Assembly: GCF_001514125.1 (NCBI RefSeq)
Contig: NZ_KQ948549.1
Span: forward strand, 707,257 to 771,256
DNA length: 64,000 nucleotides
Origin: Streptomyces longwoodensis
GTDB taxonomy: Bacteria > Actinomycetota > Actinomycetes > Streptomycetales > Streptomycetaceae
Reading direction: 5' to 3'
A program made the translations under genes and the position numbers. The notes below the pieces were generated by a model, which had not been told where the DNA came from, did not search any database, and worked only from the letters and a program-made list of their open reading frames with translations. This document shows positions 1 through 8,405 of the stretch, piece by piece; position 1 is the first letter of the stretch; the number at the start of each line of letters is the position of its first letter.

Positions 1-182
1 GCGACGGTGATCCATTCTTCGTCGACCTCCGGCTTGGTGATGTCGCCGGACTGCACCTCGTCGACCGCCTTGCGGCCCTCGACGGGTCCCAGGTCGAACA
101 GGTACGGCGGGTTGGCGGTCGCCTCGGCGAACGCCTGGGCGGCGGGTTCGAGCACGGGGCGGGGAGCGGTGCTGTCGGTCAT
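1..182 (-). CDS. Alpha/beta hydrolase, N-terminal fragment (runs off window start)
   Basis: About 60 N-terminal residues are visible, beginning MTDSTAPRPVLEPAAQAF and including NPPYLFDLGPVEGR. This resembles the N-terminus of actinobacterial alpha/beta hydrolases of the esterase/lipase type that sit next to MarR-family regulators. A GAGGAG ribosome binding site lies just upstream of the ATG at 182. The catalytic Ser, Asp and His would lie outside the window, so the enzyme class is inferred only from the N-terminal resemblance. The gene is divergent from the OhrR-like regulator at 356, which suggests that this regulator controls it through the shared 173-bp gap. Confidence 0.6.
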   Translation of the reverse strand, partial: MTDSTAPRPVLEPAAQAFAEATANPPYLFDLGPVEGRKAVDEVQSGDITKPEVDEEWITV

Positions 183-262
183 GGCGATCTCCTCGGATCG
201 GTGCCGCGGGCGAGCTCGGCCGACGGGGGTTCCGGCGGGAGCGGCGGCTCCAACAAAGTAGC

Positions 263-301
263 GCGCGATTAGGTCGTGCGCAACTAAAGTCCGCGCGATA
301 G
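263..301. promoter_or_regulatory. Candidate MarR/OhrR operator: three 15-bp-spaced repeats
   Basis: Between the divergent hydrolase and regulator genes, GCGCGATTA (263), GCGCAACTA (278) and GCGCGATAG (293) recur exactly every 15 bp. The imperfect inverted repeat TTAG...CTAA spans 269-287. MarR-family proteins bind inverted repeats in divergent promoters of this kind. The assignment rests on position and symmetry only. Confidence 0.4.
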
Positions 302-355
302 AATCGGGAGCACTCCACCGTTAGAGTGGCGAACCCCCGTGAACAGGAGCCAGCC

Positions 356-811
356 ATGAACCCAGCGCCGCCCGACCCGGCCGAGGGCTCGCTGCTCCTG
401 GACGACCAGCTCTGCTTCGCCCTGTACGCGGCCTCCCGGGCGGTCATCGCCCGCTACCGCCCCCTGCTCGACGAACTGGGGCTCACCTACCCCCAGTACC
501 TGGTGCTGCTGGTGCTCTGGGAGCAGGACGAGATCTCCGTGCGCGAGCTGGGCGCCGCCCTGCAGCTGGAGTCCAGCACCCTCTCGCCGCTGCTCAAGCG
601 CCTCGAGGCGCACGGCCTGCTGCGCCGGGAGCGCCGCAGCGACGACGAGCGGTCCGTCGCCATCCGGCTCACCGACGCCGGTGCCGCACTGCGCGAACGC
701 GCCCGTGCCGTGCCGCTCGCCATCGGCGACGCCATGGGCCTGACCCGCGAACAGGACGCCTCCGCCAAGCAGTTGCTGCGGCTGCTCACCGAGAACGTCA
801 CCACCCGCTGA
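356..811 (+). CDS. MarR-family transcriptional regulator, OhrR-like
   Basis: A 151-residue winged-helix repressor. The N-terminal region LDDQLCFALYAASRAV, followed by LGLTYPQYLVLLVLWE, is the signature of OhrR-type organic-peroxide sensors. The Cys in LCFALY corresponds to the reactive sensing Cys of that family. The recognition helix region is LQLESSTLSPLLKRLEAHGL and the wing contains DERSVAIRLT. I chose the ATG at 356 because AGGAG lies 8 nt upstream; an earlier in-frame start would add residues unlike the family. No ohr peroxiredoxin gene is next door. The divergent neighbour is a hydrolase, so the true inducer may not be a peroxide. Confidence 0.85.
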   Translation: MNPAPPDPAEGSLLLDDQLCFALYAASRAVIARYRPLLDELGLTYPQYLVLLVLWEQDEISVRELGAALQLESSTLSPLLKRLEAHGLLRRERRSDDERSVAIRLTDAGAALRERARAVPLAIGDAMGLTREQDASAKQLLRLLTENVTTR

Positions 812-820
812 CCCGCTCCG

Positions 821-1783
821 ATGCCCGCGCCGTCCCCCCGCCTCCGCCGCGTCGCCGTCCTCGTCCTCGACGGTGCCAAACCCCTGGACGTCGGCATTCC
901 CGCCCAGGTGTTCACGACCCGCGCGAGCATGCCGTACGAGGTCCGCGTCTGCGGCGCCGCGCCCGGCCTGGTGACCGGCGGCGACGGCCTCGCCTACCAC
1001 GTGGCCCACGGCCTGGACGCGCTCGCCTGGGCCGACGTCGTCTTCATCCCCGGCCACCGCTTCCCCGACCGCGACGACCCGCCGCCGGCCGTGGTCGACG
1101 CCCTGTGCGCCGCCCACCGGCGCGGCGCCCGCCTCGCCGCCATCTCCACCGGCGCCTTCACCCTCGCCGCCACCGGCCTCCTCGACGGCCGGCGCGCCAC
1201 GACCCACTGGCACTACACCCGGGCCCTCGCGGCGAAGCACCCGCGCGTCCAGGTCGACGAGAACGTGCTGTTCGTCGACGAGGGCAGCGTGCTGACGTCG
1301 GCCGGTGCCGCCTCGGGCATCGACCTGTGCCTGCACATCCTGCGCGGCGACCTGGGCGTCGCCGCCTCCAACCACGCCGCCCGGCGCCTGGTCGCGGCCC
1401 CCTACCGCAGCGGCGGCCAGGCCCAGTACGTGCCGCGCAGCGTGCCCGAACCGCTCGGCGAACGGTTCGCCGCGACCCGCGAGTGGGCCCTGCGCCGCCT
1501 CGGCGAACCCCTCACCCTGGAGGCGCTGGCCGAGCACGCGGCGGTCTCACCGCGCACGTTCTCCCGGCGCTTCGTGGAGGACACCGGCTACACCCCCATG
1601 CAGTGGGTGATGCGCGCCCGCATCGACGCGGCCCGCGAGCTGCTGGAGCGCTCGCAGCTCGGCGTCGAGCAGATCGCCACCGACGTCGGCCTCGGCACCG
1701 GGGCCAACCTGCGCCTGCACTTCCGGCGCATCCTCGGCACCACGCCCAGCGAGTACCGCAGCACCTTCACCCGGGGCGAGTAG
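821..1783 (+). CDS. GlxA-family transcriptional regulator (DJ-1/PfpI domain plus AraC HTH)
   Basis: A 320-residue protein. Residues about 8-195 form a class I glutamine-amidotransferase/DJ-1-like domain (VAVLVLDGAKPLDVGIPAQVF; the nucleophile-elbow region reads ISTGAFTLAATGLLDGRRATTHW, with Thr where many homologues have Cys). Residues about 215-315 form an AraC-type double helix-turn-helix (LTLEALAEHAAVSPRTFSRRF and IATDVGLGTGANLRLHFRR). Members are cytoplasmic regulators; the DJ-1 domain is usually thought to sense a ligand rather than catalyse. The gene begins 9 nt after ohrR without a clear ribosome binding site, so it may be translated as part of that transcript. Its target is unknown. 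Confidence 0.85.
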   Translation: MPAPSPRLRRVAVLVLDGAKPLDVGIPAQVFTTRASMPYEVRVCGAAPGLVTGGDGLAYHVAHGLDALAWADVVFIPGHRFPDRDDPPPAVVDALCAAHRRGARLAAISTGAFTLAATGLLDGRRATTHWHYTRALAAKHPRVQVDENVLFVDEGSVLTSAGAASGIDLCLHILRGDLGVAASNHAARRLVAAPYRSGGQAQYVPRSVPEPLGERFAATREWALRRLGEPLTLEALAEHAAVSPRTFSRRFVEDTGYTPMQWVMRARIDAARELLERSQLGVEQIATDVGLGTGANLRLHFRRILGTTPSEYRSTFTRGE

Positions 1784-1971
1784 GCCCCGCCCCGACGGCT
1801 CCGACCAGCACGTCCCACCCGCGCAGGACACCGGCCGGCCACCCGTCGGTACCCGCGCCGCCGACTGCCCGCCACCCCTGGCGCGATCCTTGCGAACCAT
1901 GGCGATCGCGCCGCTGGCCCGTCCGCGCGGCCCGCGCGAACCTGGTGGGGAACCGAAGGGACACCACACTC

Positions 1972-2970
1972 ATGACGCGTATCGCCATCAACGGATTCGG
2001 CCGCATCGGACGCAACGTGCTGCGCGCCCTGCTGGAGCGCGACAGCACCCTGGAGGTCGTCGCGGTCAACGACCTCACCGAGCCCGCCGCCCTCGCCCGG
2101 CTGCTGGCCTTCGACTCCACCGCCGGACGCCTGGGCCGCCCGGTCACGGTCGACGGGGACGCCCTCGTCGTCGACGGCCGCCGCATCCGTGTCCTCGCCG
2201 AGCGCGAGCCGGCCCAGCTGCCCTGGGCCGAGCTGGAGGTCGACCTGGTGCTCGAGGCCACCGGCCGCTTCACCGCCGCCAAGGCCGCGCGCGCCCACCT
2301 CGACGCCGGCGCGCGCAAGGTGCTCGTCAGCGCGCCGTCGGACGGCGCCGACGTCACGCTCGCGTACGGCGTGAACACCGACGCCTACGACCCGGACGTG
2401 CACACGATCGTCTCCAACGCCTCCTGCACCACCAACGCGCTGGCCCCGCTCGCCGCGGTGCTCGACGAACTGGCGGGCATCGAGCACGGGTTCATGACGA
2501 CGGTGCACGCCTACACCCAGGAGCAGAACCTCCAGGACGGCCCGCACCGCGACCCGCGCCGTGCCCGCGCCGCCGGTGTCAACATCGTGCCGACCACGAC
2601 CGGCGCCGCCAAGGCGATCGGCCTGGTGCTGCCGAACCTCGACGGCAAGCTGTCCGGCGACTCGATCCGCGTGCCGGTCCCGGTCGGTTCGATCGTCGAG
2701 CTCAACACGACCGTCTCGCGCGACGTGACCCGCGAGGACGTGCTGGCGGCCTACCGCGCCGCGGCCGAGGGGCCGCTCGCCGGTGTCCTCGAGTACTCCG
2801 AGGACCCGCTGGTGTCGTCCGACATCACGGGCAACCCCGCCTCCTCCATCTTCGACTCGGCCCTCACCCGCGTCGACGGCCGCCACGTCAAGGTCGTCGC
2901 CTGGTACGACAACGAGTGGGGCTTTTCCCACCGCGTCATCGACACGCTGGAGCTCCTCGCCGCCGGCTGA
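1972..2970 (+). CDS. gap: Type I glyceraldehyde-3-phosphate dehydrogenase
   Basis: A 332-residue NAD(P)-dependent GAPDH that interconverts glyceraldehyde 3-phosphate and 1,3-bisphosphoglycerate in central carbon metabolism. The N-terminal Rossmann motif is INGFGRIGRNVLRALLE. The active-site motif SNASCTTN places the catalytic Cys at residue 152, and His179 in TTVHAYTQ is the base. The C-terminal WYDNEWGFSHR is typical. Length matches the family. Streptomyces often carry more than one gap gene. This one sits alone between regulators, without phosphoglycerate kinase or triosephosphate isomerase, so it may be an accessory paralogue rather than the housekeeping copy. A GAACCGAAGGG stretch precedes the ATG, and a strong hairpin follows the stop. 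Confidence 0.95.
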   Translation: MTRIAINGFGRIGRNVLRALLERDSTLEVVAVNDLTEPAALARLLAFDSTAGRLGRPVTVDGDALVVDGRRIRVLAEREPAQLPWAELEVDLVLEATGRFTAAKAARAHLDAGARKVLVSAPSDGADVTLAYGVNTDAYDPDVHTIVSNASCTTNALAPLAAVLDELAGIEHGFMTTVHAYTQEQNLQDGPHRDPRRARAAGVNIVPTTTGAAKAIGLVLPNLDGKLSGDSIRVPVPVGSIVELNTTVSRDVTREDVLAAYRAAAEGPLAGVLEYSEDPLVSSDITGNPASSIFDSALTRVDGRHVKVVAWYDNEWGFSHRVIDTLELLAAG

Positions 2971-3006
2971 GCGACGACGGCGGCTGCGCGCCGCCCGTGA
3001 GGTGAC

Positions 3007-3041
3007 CACGGCTCCGTTCCCCGTCCGGGAGCGGAGCCGTG
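3007..3041. terminator. Stem-loop terminator after gap
   Basis: CACGGCTCCG (3007-3016) pairs perfectly with CGGAGCCGTG (3032-3041) across a 15-nt loop, 37 nt downstream of the gap stop codon. There is no U tract, which is usual in Streptomyces. Confidence 0.6.
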
Positions 3042-3254
3042 TCGCGTCCACGGCCTGTCCCGCCCGCCGTCGCCCGCACGCCACCGACAGGGCCGTCGTA
3101 CGGGCATACCGGCGCGCCCGGCCGGCCGTCCCGTGGGGGAACGGCCGTCGGGCCGGTCCGGGCGGCCGACCGCCCGGCACCCCCGCGGCGAGTCGGACCG
3201 GTCGGGCGGGGATGACCGACCCGCCCCCGGTGACACGGGGAGCGAGGCTCACGA

Positions 3255-5102
3255 GTGACAGGACACGAACGGGGACCACGGGGACGGCGCGCGGGACGGC
3301 CGGAGCGCGCACTGGACCCCCAGGCCGGGCCGGTGGCCCGGTTCGCGTGGGAGCTGCGGCAGTTGCGCACCCACGCGGGCGCGCCCAGCTACCGGGAGCT
3401 GGCCCGGCGCGCCCACTACGCCGCCAGCACCCTGGCGGAGGCGACGAAGGGCAGCCGGCTGCCCACCCTCGACGTCGCGGTGGCCCTCGCCGAGGCGTGC
3501 GGCGGCGACCGCGAGGAGTGGGCGGCCCGCTGGCACGCCGCGGCCGCCCGCGGCCGGGCGGAGGCGCGGCACGCCCGGGAGAGGCCGCAACCGGCGCGGC
3601 CCGCCGCACCGCGGTGCCCATACCCGGGGCCGCGGCCCTGCACCGCGGACGACGCGCCGTACTTCTTCGGCCGCGAGGAGCCGCTCCGCCGGCTGGTCGG
3701 GATGGTGACCGCGGGGGAGGCGCCCGGCCCGGTGGTGCTGACCGGCCCCTCCGGCAGCGGCAGGACCTCCCTGCTGCACGCGGGCCTGCTGCCCGCCCTC
3801 GGCCCGGACTGGCACCACCTCGCTCTCACCCCGTCCCCCGACCCGCTCGCCGAACTCGTGCGAGCGGTCGCGGCGTTGAGTGACGACGCGCAATCCGGGG
3901 CGCTCCGCGAGGAGTTCAGCCGTGACCCCGGGGCGCTGCAGCGGGCGCTGGGCGGGCTGCTGCGGAGGCGGCCGCCGGGCACCCGGGTGCTGCTGACCGT
4001 CGACGCGCTGGACGACGTCTTCGCCCGCAGTGTCCCCGCCGCTGAGCGCGACGCCTTCCTGGCCCAGCTCGCCCAGGCCACGCGGGCCGGTGACGACCGC
4101 CTGCGGGTCGTCGTCGTCCTGCGGTCCGGCGCCCGCCTGCCGGACGCCTTGGCCGAGGGCGCGGCCCGGCTGCCGCTGGAGCCGATGGGCGCCGAGGAGG
4201 TGCGCCGCGCCGTCGTGGGCCCCGCCGAGGCGGCCGGGCTCACCGTCGAACCCGCCCTGCTGGACGCCCTGGTGACGGACCTGGCCGGGCGACCCGGCGC
4301 CCCGGCGCTGCTGTCGGCGGCCCTGCGCCGCACCTGGGCGCGGCGCACCGACGACGTGCTCCGGCTGTCCGCCCACCGCGCCGCCGGGGACGCCGGCGCC
4401 ACGGTGACCGCGGGAGCCGACCGGGCGTACGACGCCGCCCCACCGGACGAACGGCGGCTGCTGCGCGCCCTGTTCCTCCGCCTGACCGCCCCGGGCGACG
4501 GCACCGACGACACTCCGCGCCGTGTCGACCGGGACGAACTGCGCGGCCTGGCACCGCGCGACGAGCTCGACCGGCTCCTCGGCGCGCTGGCCGCCGCCCG
4601 CGTCGTCGTCCTCGGCGAGGACACGGTCGAGCCCGCGCACCCGGCCCTGGTCACCGCCTGGCCGAGGCTGCGCCACTGGCTGGCCGACGACCGCGACGGC
4701 CTGCGCACCCACCGCCGCCTGACCGGGGCCACCGCCCACTGGTGCGCGTCGGGGCGACACCCGGGCGCGCTGTACCGGGGCGCGCGCCTGGCCACCGCCC
4801 GTTCCTGGGCGCGACGGCACCCGGACGACCTCAGCACCCGCGAGCGCGCCTTCCTGAGCGCCTCGCGCGCGGCCGAGCGCCGCCGACGGTGGGCCGTGGC
4901 CCTGCTCGTGGCCGTCGCGAGCGTCCTGGCCGCGCTGGCCGGCGCCCTGGCCCTGCACGCCCTGCTCACCGACCACGACACGACGCACGGCCGCCGGGGC
5001 GGGGCCGGCACCGTGGCCGGCGTCCCCTCCCGCGCAGCCCACGGGGTGCCGGTCCGCCCCGCCCCGGACAACACGGTCGCCAGAACGCGACAACCCCTCT
5101 GA
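3255..5102 (+). CDS. HTH and STAND-type ATPase with C-terminal membrane anchor
   Basis: A 615-residue protein starting with GTG. Residues about 28-95 form an XRE-like helix-turn-helix segment (FAWELRQLRTHAGAPSYREL, then ASTLAEATKGSRLPTLDVAVAL). A STAND/NACHT-like ATPase follows, introduced by CPYPGPRPCTADDAPYFFGR; Walker A is GPSGSGRTS (164-172) and Walker B is RVLLTVDALDD (244-254). One hydrophobic helix lies near residues 545-570 (WAVALLVAVASVLAALAGAL), followed by only about 45 mostly polar residues. In Streptomyces this arrangement commonly continues into a WD40 propeller; here none is present. Similar proteins are treated as signal-transduction or conflict-system NTPases. The function of this one is unknown. 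Confidence 0.75.
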   Translation: MTGHERGPRGRRAGRPERALDPQAGPVARFAWELRQLRTHAGAPSYRELARRAHYAASTLAEATKGSRLPTLDVAVALAEACGGDREEWAARWHAAAARGRAEARHARERPQPARPAAPRCPYPGPRPCTADDAPYFFGREEPLRRLVGMVTAGEAPGPVVLTGPSGSGRTSLLHAGLLPALGPDWHHLALTPSPDPLAELVRAVAALSDDAQSGALREEFSRDPGALQRALGGLLRRRPPGTRVLLTVDALDDVFARSVPAAERDAFLAQLAQATRAGDDRLRVVVVLRSGARLPDALAEGAARLPLEPMGAEEVRRAVVGPAEAAGLTVEPALLDALVTDLAGRPGAPALLSAALRRTWARRTDDVLRLSAHRAAGDAGATVTAGADRAYDAAPPDERRLLRALFLRLTAPGDGTDDTPRRVDRDELRGLAPRDELDRLLGALAAARVVVLGEDTVEPAHPALVTAWPRLRHWLADDRDGLRTHRRLTGATAHWCASGRHPGALYRGARLATARSWARRHPDDLSTRERAFLSASRAAERRRRWAVALLVAVASVLAALAGALALHALLTDHDTTHGRRGGAGTVAGVPSRAAHGVPVRPAPDNTVARTRQPL

Positions 5103-5288
5103 CCGGCGCCGACGCATTGTCGGGTTGTCCAGGCCCCGTCGAGCGGGCTTTCGGACAACTCACCGGCCCCCTTCGCTGGAACCACCGCACCCCGGCCGGC
5201 CGGTCCCGCCGCCGGCCGGGGGCGAGCGCCGTTCCGACACCCCTCCGGCCTCCATTCCGCCTTCGACACCCGTGAAGGAGCACCGACC

Positions 5289-6221
5289 ATGGGCCGCACC
5301 AAGCGCGCACTGGGCACCACGGCCGTCACGGCGGCCGTCCTGCTGCTGGGCGCCTGCGCCGCCACCCCGACCGCGCCCGCCGACCCCGCTCCGGCGGGAG
5401 CCCCGCTGTCGGCCGCCCAGAAGGCGACCCTGCAACGCGCGGAGGAACGCCTGGTCCACCGCTGCATGCACGACCAGGGCTGGACCTACCGGGAGACGCC
5501 CCCCGACGACCGCGCCGCCGACGACCGGGGCCCCGGACGCAGCTTCCCGTACCTCGTGACCGACGTCGCGTGGGCCGAGAAGTACGGCTACGGCGACGCC
5601 TTCACCCCGGCCACCGGCACCGCCCCCGACGGGGACCGCGCCACCCCCACCCGGACGGGGCGGGCCGCCCCGGCGCGCCCCTCGGCCGACTGGACGCGCG
5701 CCCTCTACGGCACGGGCCGCCAGGTGTCGGTGCAGCTGCCGGGCGGCCGCCGGCTCAGCACCAGCGACCGCGGCTGCCTCGCCTCCGCCCGCAAGACCCT
5801 CTACGGGGACCTCGCACGCTGGTTCCCCGCCCGGAGGATCTCGGACAACATCGACGTCCTCGTCCGCCAGCACGTGCGCGACGACGACGACTTCGAGGCC
5901 GGGGTCGCCGCCTGGAGCCGGTGCGCCCGCACCCACGGGCACGACGTCGCCTCGCCCGGCGCGCTGCGCGCGGAACTCGACCGGCGCACCCCGGGCAGCA
6001 CCCCGGCCGAGGCACACGCACAGGAGGTCCGCACGGCCGTCGTCGAGGCGACCTGTGCCCGGTCCTCCGGCCTGGCCCGCACCCTGCGGCAGCGGGAGGC
6101 GTACTGGCGCCCCCGCGTCCGCGACCGGTTCCGCGAGGAACTCGACGAGCTGGTCCGCCTGGAGCGGGCGGCGCTGCCGGAGGCGGCCACCGTCCTCCGC
6201 ACTCCCGCCCCCACGCCCTGA
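5289..6221 (+). CDS. Putative lipoprotein of unknown function
   Basis: A 310-residue protein with a lipoprotein signal peptide (MGRTKRALGTTAVTAAVLLLGAC) whose lipobox LLGAC predicts lipidation at Cys23 and anchoring to the outer face of the membrane. A GAAGGAG ribosome binding site precedes the ATG. The mature part has a possible helical segment (LSAAQKATLQRAEERLVHRCMHDQGW) and several Cys residues (HRCMHD, SDRGCLAS, WSRCARTH, VEATCARS) that could pair. I recognise no catalytic motif. It lies between the STAND ATPase and the I36 inhibitor, all on the plus strand. Its role is unknown. Confidence 0.75.
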   Translation: MGRTKRALGTTAVTAAVLLLGACAATPTAPADPAPAGAPLSAAQKATLQRAEERLVHRCMHDQGWTYRETPPDDRAADDRGPGRSFPYLVTDVAWAEKYGYGDAFTPATGTAPDGDRATPTRTGRAAPARPSADWTRALYGTGRQVSVQLPGGRRLSTSDRGCLASARKTLYGDLARWFPARRISDNIDVLVRQHVRDDDDFEAGVAAWSRCARTHGHDVASPGALRAELDRRTPGSTPAEAHAQEVRTAVVEATCARSSGLARTLRQREAYWRPRVRDRFREELDELVRLERAALPEAATVLRTPAPTP

Positions 6222-6270
6222 CGGACCTGGCACCACCCTCACCGCACACCCTCACGAAGGAGAACCGACC

Positions 6271-6642
6271 ATGCGACGAGCCCTTCTCGGAACGGTCGCG
6301 GCGGCGGCACTGGCGGCGGCCGGCGTGCTGCTCCCCGCCTCCACCGCGTCCGCCGCCCTCGGCGACTGCCCCCAGGGCCAGTTCTGCGTCTGGGACGACG
6401 ACAACTACTCCGGCGCCCGGATGGGATGGGTCGGCAACGACCCCAACTGGCACGACGACGGCTGGGGCGACCGGGCCGACTCCCTCTACAACAACGGCAC
6501 GCCGGCCGCGTACGACGACGTCCGCGTCTACATGGACGTGAACTACGTCAACCAGGACCTCTGCGTCGCCCGCGGCGACTACTACGACTGGAGCATGGAC
6601 GACAACGACTACTCCTCGCACCAGTGGACCGCCTCCTGCTGA
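6271..6642 (+). CDS. Secreted peptidase inhibitor family I36-like protein
   Basis: A 123-residue secreted protein. The signal peptide MRRALLGTVAAAALAAAGVL ends at an Ala-x-Ala site (ASTASA). The mature part begins LGDCPQGQFCVWDDDNYSGA, the crystallin-like fold signature of the I36 family, whose known member SMPI is a Streptomyces metalloproteinase inhibitor. Four Cys residues (DC, FC, LC, SC at the C-terminus) can form two disulfides, as in SMPI. The mature chain is unusually acidic, rich in Asp and Tyr. The gene lies 49 nt after the lipoprotein gene and 242 nt before a secreted serine protease. Inhibition of that protease is possible but is not shown by the sequence. Confidence 0.8.
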   Translation: MRRALLGTVAAAALAAAGVLLPASTASAALGDCPQGQFCVWDDDNYSGARMGWVGNDPNWHDDGWGDRADSLYNNGTPAAYDDVRVYMDVNYVNQDLCVARGDYYDWSMDDNDYSSHQWTASC

Positions 6643-6884
6643 CCGGCTGATCCACCGCGCGCAGGCGACCGGGCCGTCGGACACCCGTTCCGGCGGCCCG
6701 CTCCGCCGCGCCCGGCGCCACCCGCGCGGCCCGCCGGGCACGCCCCCGCGCGAACTACTGCACATGCCCTGCCCGGCGTACCCCGAAGGAACCAAAACGG
6801 TGCGCGCCCCGTCATCGCCCGCTCCCGCGGGGCTAGGCCTGTGGCCTGACGAACCGCTCACCGCACCCCAAGGAGGTACGCCGA

Positions 6885-8267
6885 ATGGCAGGCAGACGTC
6901 GTGCGGTCGCCCACAGAGCCGCCCTGGCGGCACTCGGTACGCTCGCGTTCACCGCGCTCCACCCTTCCGCGTCGGCCGAGCCGGCCGCACCGCCGCACGA
7001 CCGCGGCCCCCTGCCCACCGCCGCCCGGACCGTCGGCGCCGACACCCCGTCGGCCGAGGTGCTGCGCGCCATGCAGCGCGACCTGCGCCTGACGCCCCGC
7101 CAGGCGAGCGCCCGCCTGGTGAACGAGGCCGAGGCCGGCACCCGGGCCGGCGTCCTGCACAACGCCCTGGGCAAGCGATTCGCCGGCGCCTGGGTCAAGG
7201 GCGCGACGTCGGCCGAGCTCACCGTGGCGACCACCGACCGCGCCGACGTGCCCGCCATCCAGGCGCAGGGCGCCAAGGCCGTCGTCGTGCGCTGGAACCT
7301 GGACCAGCTGCGCGCGGTCCAGAAGCAGCTCGACACGGCCGCCCGGCGCGTCGACGCCTCCGCCACGCCCGTGTGGTACGTCGACGTCCGCTCCAACCGC
7401 GTCGTCGTCCAGGCCACCACCCGCGCGGCCGCCGCCGCGTTCGTCAAGGCGGCCGGCGCCCCGGGCGACCACACCGCCGTCCGCGTGTCCGCGCAGCGCC
7501 CCCGCCTGTTCGCGGACATCGTCGGCGGCGACGCCTACTACATCGACGACCAGGCGCGGTGCTCCATCGGCTTCTCCATCAGCAAGGCCGACCAGCAGGG
7601 CTTCGTCAGCGCCGGGCACTGCGGACAGGCCGGCTCCACGACCAAGGGCTTCGACGAGACCGACCAGGGCGTCTTCCAGGCCTCCACGTTCCCCGGCGAG
7701 GACATGTCCTGGATCGCCACGAACGCCAACTGGACGGCCACCCCGAACGTCAAGGGCGACGGCGGGGCACTGGTGCCGGTCGAGGGCTCCGTCGAAGCGG
7801 TCGTCGGTGCGGCGGTGTGCCGCTCCGGCTCCACCACCGGCTGGCACTGCGGCACCATCCAGCAGCGCGACACGACCGTCAACTACGCCGAGGGCACCGT
7901 CAACGGGCTCACCCAGACCGACGTGTGCGCCGAGCCCGGCGACTCCGGCGGCTCGTACATCAGCGGGTCCGAGGCGCAGGGCGTCACCTCGGGCGGCTCG
8001 GGCGACTGCACGGCCGGCGGCACCACGTTCTTCCAGCCGGTCAACCCGATCCTCGACGCCTTCGGCCTCACCCTGAAGACCACCGGTGAGACGACCGCCG
8101 TGCCGACCGACAACAGCGGCGTGGCCGACGGCTGGAGCTCCGGCCGGGTGTACCGGGTGGGCACCACGGTGACCCACGGCCAGGTCCGCTACCGCTGCCT
8201 GCAGACCCACCAGGCGCAGAACGTCTGGGCGCCGGACGTCACCCCGGCCCTCTGGCAGCGTCTCTGA
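6885..8267 (+). CDS. Streptogrisin C-like S1 serine protease with chitin-binding domain
   Basis: A 460-residue secreted preproprotease. The order is signal peptide (about 1-31), alpha-lytic-protease-type propeptide (about 55-208), mature chymotrypsin-like domain starting near DIVGGDAYY (211), then a C-terminal domain (about 415-460: GWSSGRVYRVGTTVTHGQVR, ending LWQRL) that resembles the chitin-binding module of streptogrisin C. The triad is His245 (SAGHC), Asp273 (GEDMSW) and Ser354 (PGDSGGSY). AAGGAGG lies 8 nt upstream of the ATG at 6885. It probably digests protein on chitinous or fungal material outside the cell. A strong hairpin follows the stop. Confidence 0.93.
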   Translation: MAGRRRAVAHRAALAALGTLAFTALHPSASAEPAAPPHDRGPLPTAARTVGADTPSAEVLRAMQRDLRLTPRQASARLVNEAEAGTRAGVLHNALGKRFAGAWVKGATSAELTVATTDRADVPAIQAQGAKAVVVRWNLDQLRAVQKQLDTAARRVDASATPVWYVDVRSNRVVVQATTRAAAAAFVKAAGAPGDHTAVRVSAQRPRLFADIVGGDAYYIDDQARCSIGFSISKADQQGFVSAGHCGQAGSTTKGFDETDQGVFQASTFPGEDMSWIATNANWTATPNVKGDGGALVPVEGSVEAVVGAAVCRSGSTTGWHCGTIQQRDTTVNYAEGTVNGLTQTDVCAEPGDSGGSYISGSEAQGVTSGGSGDCTAGGTTFFQPVNPILDAFGLTLKTTGETTAVPTDNSGVADGWSSGRVYRVGTTVTHGQVRYRCLQTHQAQNVWAPDVTPALWQRL

Positions 8268-8317
8268 CGAGGCGTCGGCACGGCCCCTCGGTAGCGTTCT
8301 GACGGGACGTCGGCACG

Positions 8318-8354
8318 GCCCGGGCGCGCGGTGGCACCGCCTGCGCGCCCGGGC
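8318..8354. terminator. Bidirectional terminator between convergent genes
   Basis: GCCCGGGCGCGC (8318-8329) pairs perfectly with GCGCGCCCGGGC (8343-8354) across a 13-nt loop. It lies between the ends of the protease gene (plus) and the serine hydrolase gene (minus). The 14-mer CGTCGGCACGGCCC also occurs twice just before it. Confidence 0.65.
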
Positions 8355-8405
8355 GCACCGGCACGTCGGGGGCCGGTCGGGGGGCCGCCTGCCGCACGGG
8401 TCCGC

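Noticed and set aside
1588..3621. Very long open frames antisense to the GAPDH and regulator genes (and similar elsewhere, such as 38694-42449)
   Set aside because: In very GC-rich DNA the reverse and shifted frames of real genes rarely meet stop codons. These frames have Arg/Pro/Gly-rich translations, no ribosome binding site and no recognisable domain.
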